A stretch of DNA of 10,678 nucleotides from Fusobacteriales bacterium. GTDB lineage: Bacteria; Fusobacteriota; Fusobacteriia; Fusobacteriales; Leptotrichiaceae. The stretch is taken from the NCBI GenBank assembly GCA_031285605.1, contig JAITVW010000210.1, forward strand, positions 1 through 10,678, given 5' to 3'. This document shows, piece after piece, positions 1-5,730 of this stretch (position 1 is the stretch's first letter; the number at the start of each line of letters is the position of its first letter). A program made the translations under genes and the position numbers. Under the pieces are notes generated by a model that searched no databases, was not told the origin of the DNA, and worked only from the letters and a program-made list of their open reading frames with translations.

Positions 1-1
1 T

Positions 2-58
2 TATAAGTTTGATATAAAGAAATTAACGTTGTCATTTGGATATCAGTTTAATTTTTAA
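2..58 (+). CDS. C-terminal end of a probable outer-membrane beta-barrel protein (partial)
   Basis: An open frame enters from the left edge and stops with TAA at 56-58. Its last 18 residues read YKFDIKKLTLSFGYQFNF. Hydrophobic and aromatic residues alternate with polar ones, and the terminal residue is Phe. This is the established form of the last beta-strand (beta-signal) recognised by the BAM machinery in outer-membrane barrels and autotransporters. A rho-independent hairpin begins about 20 bp after the stop, as expected at the end of a real gene. Only the tail is present, so the protein could be an autotransporter, a porin or another barrel. The short length means chance resemblance cannot be excluded. 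Confidence 0.5.
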   Translation, partial: YKFDIKKLTLSFGYQFNF

Positions 59-78
59 AATAACAGATATATACCTAT

Positions 79-106
79 AAAAAAATGAGCTGAAAGGCTC
101 CTTTTT
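79..106 (+). terminator. Rho-independent terminator, probably bidirectional
   Basis: GAGC (87-90) and GCTC (97-100) form a stem around the loop TGAAAG. The stem is flanked by seven A on the left (79-85) and five T on the right (102-106), which can extend the pairing past one mismatch. It lies about 20 bp after the stop codon of the barrel-like reading frame. Confidence 0.7.
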
Positions 107-141
107 CTTCATTTTATGGTATAGTAGTATATATTAATTAA

Positions 142-376
142 CTAACCGATTTTACTGCTAATTTTCAGGGACATCAACTTTTTTATCCATAAATTTAGCT
201 AAAATTATCTCAGGTAACGATTCCGTCAGAGTTCTTAATAATATTTCGTATTACAGTTAACTTATACAGGAATACTCTCTGATTGGTAGAAATTTTATTG
301 TTAATCCAAAAGTTATGTTTAAGATTTTAGTTTATGCTTTTATGAATAATATCTGCTCTTCCGGAAATCTTGAAAG
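142..376 (+). pseudogene. Decayed N-terminal fragment of an IS1182-family transposase
   Basis: Two reading frames joined together give the start of an IS1182-type transposase. The first frame (142-183) reads LTDFTANFQGHQLF. After loss of one base in the T-run at 179-184, the reading continues in the next frame from 183 as LSINLAKIISGNDSVRVLNN. A TAA stop sits in frame at 258-260, then LIQEYSLIGRNF and NPKVMFKILVYAFMNN (303-350) follow. The last segment matches the family's conserved motif for the N-terminal DUF772-like domain, including the following C/Y-SS segment. Similarity ends after about codon 372-377, where the family would continue with a CxRDINFMWLL-type motif. Only about 80 of roughly 450-500 residues remain, and no DDE catalytic part is visible. 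It has no start codon, a frameshift, a stop and a truncation, so it is inactive. Family assignment is from recognised motifs, without a search. Confidence 0.72.
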
Positions 377-772
377 TAACAGTATTTTGGATCATATAAT
401 TTCAGTTTCCGGCTGTGTGGAAAAAAGAATTATTTCAGATTGTCGGAAACTGAAAAACGGCTGTTGAATACTCCGATAAATCTGATTCTTCAAAAAAAAC
501 AGGAACTAAAAACCGCCGGCATTAAACCGACGGTAAAAAGGGGGGTTATGAAGAAAAATATTCTTTATTGGTACATGTTAATTATAGTTATATATGATTA
601 GAATAATCTTTTTTTCTTCTTATTTTTTTATTTATTATAAAACTAAATTATAAGCATTATTTATAAAAACACTTCTCTGAACTGATTCGGGAAGCTGTGA
701 ATTATCTATTACAGCATGATAAAATTACATTTTTTGCATTTTTAATGTCGAAAAAAAATAAAAATATTTTAA
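377..772. other. Intergenic stretch without an intact gene
   Basis: No intact gene is visible. The 5' part follows directly on the transposase remnant and has only short open frames without start codons. An imperfect GC-rich hairpin lies at 512-519/527-534 (ACCGCCGG with CCGACGGT, one mismatch, 7-nt loop). On the minus strand it is followed by TTTT, so it could be a weak distal terminator for the minus-strand gene, but it could equally be chance. Bases 600-660 are very T-rich. At 670-720 an open plus-strand frame contains SELIREAVNYLLQ, which resembles the C-terminal half of a ribbon-helix-helix DNA-binding fold, but a stop at 664-666 cuts it off upstream. The stretch looks like a graveyard of decayed accessory genes. 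Confidence 0.5.
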
Positions 773-1450
773 TTATCCCCTTTTATTTTTTCTAAAAGGG
801 ATGTATAATAAAATGATTATCAAAATAAAAGCGGTTATAAGCATTCCTGTGTAAAGACTAAATGGTTTTATAAAATCAAGGAAAGGAACGATGTATACTT
901 TTAGGAACATAAAATTCGTTCCGAATTTGTTGTTATATAAATATGAAGTCAGAAACAGGATAAGTACCGTAATAATAGAAACCGTCATTCCACTGAATGT
1001 CGGCTTTGATTTTAGCCGTATAAAACCGTACAGCACAGCAATTACCACAGCAGCATGACTAATCATGAACAGCACAAAAAACAGCTGATGATAATAAGTA
1101 TTAACACCGGGAAGTATCAAAGCCATAACGGCACCGAAACTAAAAAAATAAGTAATATTAAACAGGATATTATTTTTTGTAATAAGATAGAGACCGCATA
1201 TTATCATTGTAAAATTGCAAAAGTGCAGCGGCAGCGATTCGGGCAGTGTAAAATGCTCATATTTTATTCTGTATATAGTTTCAAAGATTTTCAAAAATAA
1301 AATAAGATAACCAAGTACTGTACCGAATTTATTTACATTTATTTTTGTATATTTTGGAAATCCAAGAATTATAAGTCCCAAAACCAGACAAAAAATAAGG
1401 TTTATAATATGTTCATAGTTGTAATACGAAAAAGAATATGCCGGATTCAT
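773..1450 (-). CDS. YwaF/TIGR02206-type integral membrane protein
   Basis: This 225-residue protein is mostly hydrophobic, with about seven predicted membrane helices (approximately residues 13-31, 43-60, 75-91, 98-114, 121-142, 154-171 and 199-217). It ends with the basic tail RKNKRG, consistent with a cytoplasmic C-terminus. Motifs that fit the uncharacterised TIGR02206 (YwaF) family are LPLHFCN at residues 73-79, a central Ser-His pair at 131-132 in FFVLFMISH, and NFMFLK at 179-184 before the last helix. Length is usual for that family. Its role is unknown, and nothing here reveals a substrate. The ATG (1448-1450 on the plus strand) is preceded by GGAGG (1461-1465) at 10 nt, and there is no better upstream start. 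It is divergent from mfd, with only 76 bp between them. Some conserved residues sit near the membrane faces, but I can assign no active site. Confidence 0.75.
   Translation of the reverse strand: MNPAYSFSYYNYEHIINLIFCLVLGLIILGFPKYTKINVNKFGTVLGYLILFLKIFETIYRIKYEHFTLPESLPLHFCNFTMIICGLYLITKNNILFNITYFFSFGAVMALILPGVNTYYHQLFFVLFMISHAAVVIAVLYGFIRLKSKPTFSGMTVSIITVLILFLTSYLYNNKFGTNFMFLKVYIVPFLDFIKPFSLYTGMLITAFILIIILLYIPFRKNKRG
778..800 (-). terminator. Possible terminator overlapping the end of the minus-strand membrane protein gene
   Basis: CCCTTTTA (778-785) and TAAAAGGG (793-800) form a perfect 8-bp inverted repeat with a 7-nt loop. Read on the minus strand, it lies inside the last codons of the gene, next to the TAA stop at 773-775. 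A T-rich tail follows on that strand (complement of about 741-772). The stem has only three G-C pairs and the T-tract starts some 15 nt away, so this is a moderate candidate. Confidence 0.4.
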
Positions 1451-1481
1451 AATTTGTATACCTCCGATTAAGTTATAGCCT

Positions 1482-1487
1482 ATTATA
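1482..1487 (-). promoter_or_regulatory. Likely -10 element for the minus-strand membrane protein gene, overlapping a possible mfd -10
   Basis: The minus strand reads TATAAT at 1487-1482, a consensus -10 box 17 bp upstream of the GGAGG and 32 bp upstream of the ATG. The region 17 bp further upstream reads TTTCTT on the minus strand, so any -35 is poor. On the plus strand, TATTAT at 1481-1486 overlaps the same bases and is the best -10 for mfd, about 40 bp before its start. It has no good -35 at normal spacing (TTGTAT at 1454-1459 is 21 bp away). Divergent transcription from one AT-rich hub is inferred. Confidence 0.42.
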
Positions 1488-1526
1488 TAGCGAAAATAAA
1501 AAAAAAGAAAGTTTTAGAGGAAAAAA

Positions 1527-4481
1527 ATGAAAGATTTAGATATAGAATTAAATAAGAATAAACTCTACAGAGGAAGTATCCCTTCATTTTTATCAGATAG
1601 TAAAAATAAAAAAATAATATATATTTCTACATCTAACCGTAATCTGGAAAATTATCATTACTCTCTTGATAAAAATTATAAAGGAAACCTGAATTTATTT
1701 GAAAATATATCCAGTAATACTGAAGATATGGTGGGGATAAACATAAATCTGCTGAATATTCTGAAAAACGATAAAGAATACCTGATGTTGGTAAATCTCC
1801 AGATAGCATTAAGTTCGTTTTTTGAGGATATCAGAAAAGAGGAATTTCAGGCGGGGAAAACTTACAGCATGAAAAAAATCTCTGATTTTCTTGCGGAAAA
1901 TAACTATAATTACAATTATATGCTGGAAAGAAAAGGAGAATGGAGTAAAAGAGGAGATATAGTGGATATCTTTCCTCCGAGCTATGAAAATCCGGTAAGA
2001 ATGGAATTTTTTGGTGATGAGCTGGAAAGCATAAGGTTTTTTGATATAGATACCCAAAAGTCAATATCAAAAACAGATAAAATAGCAATATACTCTAATA
2101 TCCCTCAGGCGGGGCGTTTTGAGTTTATAGAGCTGCTTGATGAAATAAAAGCCGAAGATGTACTTGTGTATCTTGAAAATGACGAGCTGTTAGAATACAA
2201 GATAGAGGAATACATTTTACTGAACAGGGATAATGAAGATCAAATAAGAAAAAGATATATAAATCTTCTGGAAAAAGGTGAAACCGTAAATCTGATGAAT
2301 TTTTCCCATGAACAGCTAAAGACTTTTCAGGATAAAGATAAACTTGTAAAGCTTTCTGAAAAAGCAGATGTGGAAATTCATACATTAAATATGAAAAAAT
2401 TAAAGGAAACATATAAAGGAACAAAGATAAAGGTCGTAGAAGAAGAGCTTTTGGAAGGGTATATTGCAGACGGAAAATTTATTCTTACAGAAAGAGAGCT
2501 TGAAGGAGTAGTAGTACAAAAAAAAGTAAATACAAAAAAACAGATAAAATATAAGGATCTGAACCAGATAAGAGAAGATGACTATGTAATACATGAGCAG
2601 TACGGAGTAGGTAAATACAAAGGGATAGAACAGATGAACAACAGGGATTATCTGAAAATCAAATATGCAGATGAGGATATACTTTTTATACCTATAGAGC
2701 ATCTGGACAGACTGGAAAAATATATTTTCTATGGGGAAGAACCAAAGGTATATAAGCTGGGAACAAAAGGATTCAAGTATAAGAAAAAGAAACTGGAAGA
2801 AGAGATAAAGGCATTTGCGGAGGAACTGGTAAAGATTCAGGCAATAAGAGCTTCAAATCAGGGATTTGTATACTCCAAAGATACAGTCTGGCAGGAGGAA
2901 TTTGAAGAGGAATTTCCTTTTGTGGAAACTGAGGATCAGAAACGGGCAATAGAAGATGTAAAAAATGACATGGAATCAGATAAGATAATGGACAGGGTTA
3001 TATGCGGGGATGTAGGTTACGGAAAGACAGAAGTGGCAATGAGAGCTGCTTTTAAGGCAATTGTGGACGGCAGACAAGTAGCCCTGCTTACGCCTACCAC
3101 TGTTCTTGCAGAACAGCATTATGAAAGATTTAAACAAAGATTTTCAAAATATCCCATTACAATAGAAAATTTATCAAGACTGAGTGATACAAAAAAAGTA
3201 AGGGAAATTCTGCATAAGCTGGAAACGGGAGTTCTTGATATGGTTATAGGAACTCACAGAATACTCAGTGAAGATGTAAAATTTAAAAACCTTAGCTTAT
3301 TGATAATAGATGAAGAGCAGAAATTCGGGGTAAAATCTAAGGAAAAACTAAAGAAAAAAAGAGAAAAAATTGATATACTGACATTAACAGCTACACCTAT
3401 TCCAAGAACACTGAATCTGACTTTACTCGGCATAAGGGATATTTCAATAATAGAAACCCCGCCGGTAAACAGGGTTCCTATAGAAACAATTATAGAAGAG
3501 CAGGGTCTGGATATAAAAAGAGCGGTACTGAAAGAGCTGGCAAGAGACGGACAGATTTTTTACATTTATAATAATGTAAAATTTATGGAAAATAAAATGA
3601 AAGAGCTGAAAAGCCGGCTTCCCGAATTTGTGAAAATAGAGTATATACACGGTCAGCTTTCTCCGAAACTGATAAAGGAAAGAATAAAGAACTTTGAAAA
3701 CGGGGTATATGATATACTTATGGCTACTACAATCATAGAAAACGGTATAGATATCTCAAATGTAAATACTATTTTTATAGAAAATTTTGACAAGCTCGGG
3801 CTGTCTCAGGTATATCAGCTGCGTGGAAGAGTGGGAAGAAGCAACAGACAAAGTTACTGTTATCTTATAAAAAGTCTGATTTCTACGAAAAAAAGCAAAA
3901 AGAGAGAGGAGACTTTTGATAATATAGAAGATGCTACAGCAAGCGGAATGCAGCTGTCACTGGAAGATTTGAAAATAAGGGGTGCCGGTGAAATACTCGG
4001 TGAAAAACAGCACGGAACGATAGAAACCTTTGGATACGATCTTTACGTAAAAATGCTGAGAAAGGAGATAGAAATTCAAAAAGGAACTTATGCAGAAGCG
4101 GCACCTGATGTTAATATAGACCTGAAAGATAAGGGATTCATTCCTGACAGCTATATAGAAGCAGATGAGAAGCTGAATATATACAAAAGGTTTATTATGC
4201 TTAACAATGAAAAGGCTCTTGCCGGTCTTCTGGATGAAGTAAAGGACAGATTCGGAAAATTCCCTGAAGATTTTGAGCGTTTCGTGGATTATATGAGACT
4301 TAAGATATTTGCTCAAAATAATAATATAAAAAAACTCAGAGAAAAAGACAATATGATAGAAATAGAATTTTCAAAAAATATTTCACAAGAACACATAAAT
4401 ATGCTATTATTGGAAGGTAGTAAATTAAACAGAAAAACATTAAAAATAAACAAAAACAAATTATTAAAAAAAATAACATAG
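1527..4481 (+). CDS. mfd: Transcription-repair coupling factor Mfd (compact form)
   Basis: Mfd is a cytoplasmic DNA translocase that displaces RNA polymerase stalled at DNA damage and recruits UvrA. The UvrB-like N-terminal module keeps R142, R158 and F162, which by my alignment match E. coli Mfd R165, R181 and F185, the UvrA-contact residues. The RNA-polymerase-interacting CarD-like domain spans about 346-400 (YVIHEQYGVGKYKG). The translocase has Walker A GDVGYGKT (494-501), DEEQ (595-598), TATPIPRT (621-628) and the arginine-finger motif QLRGRVGR (764-771). The TRCF C-terminal domain is at about 860-984. At 984 residues it is well below the usual 1150-1180. The missing part is mainly the D3/D1b region between the UvrA-binding domain and the CarD-like domain, plus a short N-terminus. 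The ATG follows AGAGG at 6 nt. The adjacent foldase gene begins 9 nt after its stop, implying co-transcription. Confidence 0.96.
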   Translation: MKDLDIELNKNKLYRGSIPSFLSDSKNKKIIYISTSNRNLENYHYSLDKNYKGNLNLFENISSNTEDMVGININLLNILKNDKEYLMLVNLQIALSSFFEDIRKEEFQAGKTYSMKKISDFLAENNYNYNYMLERKGEWSKRGDIVDIFPPSYENPVRMEFFGDELESIRFFDIDTQKSISKTDKIAIYSNIPQAGRFEFIELLDEIKAEDVLVYLENDELLEYKIEEYILLNRDNEDQIRKRYINLLEKGETVNLMNFSHEQLKTFQDKDKLVKLSEKADVEIHTLNMKKLKETYKGTKIKVVEEELLEGYIADGKFILTERELEGVVVQKKVNTKKQIKYKDLNQIREDDYVIHEQYGVGKYKGIEQMNNRDYLKIKYADEDILFIPIEHLDRLEKYIFYGEEPKVYKLGTKGFKYKKKKLEEEIKAFAEELVKIQAIRASNQGFVYSKDTVWQEEFEEEFPFVETEDQKRAIEDVKNDMESDKIMDRVICGDVGYGKTEVAMRAAFKAIVDGRQVALLTPTTVLAEQHYERFKQRFSKYPITIENLSRLSDTKKVREILHKLETGVLDMVIGTHRILSEDVKFKNLSLLIIDEEQKFGVKSKEKLKKKREKIDILTLTATPIPRTLNLTLLGIRDISIIETPPVNRVPIETIIEEQGLDIKRAVLKELARDGQIFYIYNNVKFMENKMKELKSRLPEFVKIEYIHGQLSPKLIKERIKNFENGVYDILMATTIIENGIDISNVNTIFIENFDKLGLSQVYQLRGRVGRSNRQSYCYLIKSLISTKKSKKREETFDNIEDATASGMQLSLEDLKIRGAGEILGEKQHGTIETFGYDLYVKMLRKEIEIQKGTYAEAAPDVNIDLKDKGFIPDSYIEADEKLNIYKRFIMLNNEKALAGLLDEVKDRFGKFPEDFERFVDYMRLKIFAQNNNIKKLREKDNMIEIEFSKNISQEHINMLLLEGSKLNRKTLKINKNKLLKKIT

Positions 4482-4485
4482 GAGG
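4480..4485 (+). promoter_or_regulatory. Ribosome binding site overlapping the mfd stop codon
   Basis: A perfect AGGAGG begins inside the mfd TAG stop (4479-4481) and sits 5 nt before the ATG at 4491. Ribosomes terminating on mfd would be placed directly over it, so translational coupling of the foldase to mfd is likely. It also fixes the foldase start. Confidence 0.8.
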
Positions 4486-4490
4486 AAACA

Positions 4491-5411
4491 ATGAAAAAAG
4501 CACTGGCAGGATTGTTAATATTACTAGGATTGGTGTCTTGTACTGGGGATAGCAACAGACTGACTACAGGAGAAGTAGTCTTTGAATCAAAGGATAAAAA
4601 AGTAAAAGTGTTTAAAGAAGAAGTGGATTTTGTTATAAATCAGAGCATGGATCCTGAAATGCTGGATCAGGTACCGAAGGAACAGCTTGATGCACAGAAA
4701 AAAGCTATAATAAAACAGCTTGCTTTCTATAAATCTATAGCTTTATCACCGGAAGCTGCCAAGCTGAAAGCAACTAAGGATTACAAAATGGCACTCGGAT
4801 TACAGGAAGATACTTTACTGACAGGATTATTTCTGAAAGATAAAGTAAAAGACATAAAAGTAACTGATGAAGAAACTAAAAAATTCTATGATGATAATAA
4901 ATCTGCATTCACAAGACAGGATAATACAGCAGACCTTCAGTTAATCTACTTACCATACAGAAGTGACGATGAAAAAGCACAGGCAGACAGAGTCCTTGCA
5001 GAAGCAAAGCAAAACAAGGATAAATTCGGAGATCTTGCTAAGCAGTATTCAGCTGATAAGACATCAGGAGCAAACGGAGGAATTACAGGATCGCTTCCAT
5101 TGGATAAATTAGGAGCAGATTTTGCACCGATCAAAGATGCAGCTATAAACGGATCAGTTAATGAAGTAGTACCGAATCTTGTGATATTAGGCGGAGATAC
5201 TGCTGTTATCGTAAAAGTAAACAAAAAAGAATTAAAAGGTGAAGTAGTAAAATATGAGGATGTTAAAAAGAATATTGTATTTCAGTTAAAACAGAAGAAA
5301 ATAGCAGAAGAACAGGCTAAAATAGAAAAAGAAATAGTGGATAAATATGATTTGAATTCTATAGATCAGTTAAAATTAGAAGAAAAAGCAGCAGATAAGG
5401 GCAAAAAATAA
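4491..5411 (+). CDS. Parvulin-like (PrsA/SurA-type) lipoprotein foldase lacking histidine
   Basis: A 306-residue secreted lipoprotein. The signal peptide has a lysine n-region and a leucine-rich core, and ends in a lipobox LVSC with the lipidated Cys at residue 17. Thr at +2 is not an inner-membrane retention signal by the E. coli Lol rule, so outer-membrane placement is possible in a diderm. Residues about 40-140 form a helical SurA/PrsA-type N-domain. Residues about 147-243 match the parvulin rotamase fold (KFGDLAKQYSADKTSGANGG, then GSLPLDKLG). The C-terminal helix is charged and ends in lysines. The whole protein contains no histidine, so both usual parvulin active-site His positions (near residues 151 and 239) are replaced. 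Chaperone or holdase activity is more likely than proline isomerisation. An mfd-foldase neighbourhood is also familiar from Clostridia. The gene is probably co-transcribed with mfd. Confidence 0.85.
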   Translation: MKKALAGLLILLGLVSCTGDSNRLTTGEVVFESKDKKVKVFKEEVDFVINQSMDPEMLDQVPKEQLDAQKKAIIKQLAFYKSIALSPEAAKLKATKDYKMALGLQEDTLLTGLFLKDKVKDIKVTDEETKKFYDDNKSAFTRQDNTADLQLIYLPYRSDDEKAQADRVLAEAKQNKDKFGDLAKQYSADKTSGANGGITGSLPLDKLGADFAPIKDAAINGSVNEVVPNLVILGGDTAVIVKVNKKELKGEVVKYEDVKKNIVFQLKQKKIAEEQAKIEKEIVDKYDLNSIDQLKLEEKAADKGKK

Positions 5412-5514
5412 TACAATAAAATAGAAAAGAAAAGGGGCTGGGCAAAGTAATTTTGAATTGGCCCCGCTCTAATACACCTGGAAATCCGGTTTATCAGATC
5501 ATACAGGTGTACCG

Positions 5515-5534
5515 GAGTACTTGTGCTTTGGAAT
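5515..5534 (+). repeat. Imperfect direct repeat, copy 1
   Basis: This 20-mer (GAGTAC, then TTGTGCTTTGGAAT) recurs 134 bp downstream at 5649-5668 with 16 of 20 identities. It overlaps the 3' arm of one inverted repeat. It could be a regulator-binding site or part of a decayed duplicated element. Confidence 0.45.
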
Positions 5535-5602
5535 CCGGATCTGTTGGTACTGTGCAGTATCGGCACCGGATAATAATTTTAGCAGTCAATTATTAGATTA
5601 TG

Positions 5603-5632
5603 TTAATACTCTGATCTGTTTATACTTATAAT
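5603..5632 (+). promoter_or_regulatory. Possible promoter for the AsmA-like/rqcP/ispE operon
   Basis: A consensus -10 TATAAT lies at 5627-5632. Eighteen bases upstream is the poor -35 candidate TTAATA (5603-5608). Transcription would start near 5639 and give a leader of about 90 nt containing repeat copy 2. The -10 is good but the -35 is weak. Confidence 0.35.
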
Positions 5633-5648
5633 AATTTGAATCAGAAGC

Positions 5649-5668
5649 GAGTACAAGTGTTTTGGCAT
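5649..5668 (+). repeat. Imperfect direct repeat, copy 2
   Basis: Second copy of the 20-mer at 5515-5534 (GAGTAC, then AAGTGTTTTGGCAT; 16 of 20 identities). It lies 63 bp before the start of the AsmA-like gene, inside the probable mRNA leader. Confidence 0.45.
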
Positions 5669-5730
5669 GACGGTTATTGGTTATCTAAAATATAAGTTGG
5701 ACAAAATACTGGAAAAGTGGTGGTGTAAGA

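Larger units (their letters stand above)
5412..5730. other. 319-bp non-coding region with clustered inverted repeats (candidate structured RNA)
   Basis: No convincing gene. The first half is GC-richer than its surroundings and holds several inverted repeats: GGGGC (5434-5438) with GCCCC (5461-5465), extendable by G-U pairs; TACACCTG (5473-5480) with CAGGTGTA (5504-5511), perfect; TCCGGT (5485-5490) with ACCGGA (5511-5516); and ATCCGG (5533-5538) with CCGGAT (5566-5571). The second and third repeats interleave and share base 5511, so they would be alternative structures. None is followed by a T-tract, so none is a standard terminator. The second half (5572-5640) is AT-rich and probably contains the promoter for the next operon. 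I match it to no known riboswitch or RNA family. A decayed element is an equally good explanation. Confidence 0.5.

Noticed and set aside
548..601. 17-codon frame starting MKKNILYWYMLI behind a G-rich run, like a small hydrophobic peptide
   Set aside because: The G-run is too close to the ATG for a normal Shine-Dalgarno, no promoter or structured context is evident, and such short hydrophobic frames are common by chance in AT-rich DNA.
1055..1300. 81-codon plus frame inside the minus-strand membrane protein gene
   Set aside because: It is the antisense of a protein with clear membrane helices and family motifs. No ribosome binding site or known domain is seen.
5434..5465. GGGGC/GCCCC hairpin as terminator of the foldase gene
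   Set aside because: The loop is long (22 nt or G-U extended) and no T-tract follows, so it does not meet the rho-independent pattern.
5474..5516. H-type pseudoknot formed by the two interleaved stems
   Set aside because: The loop crossing from the top of stem 1 to stem 2 would be only 4 nt for about 13 stacked pairs, which is sterically unlikely. Alternative folds are more reasonable.
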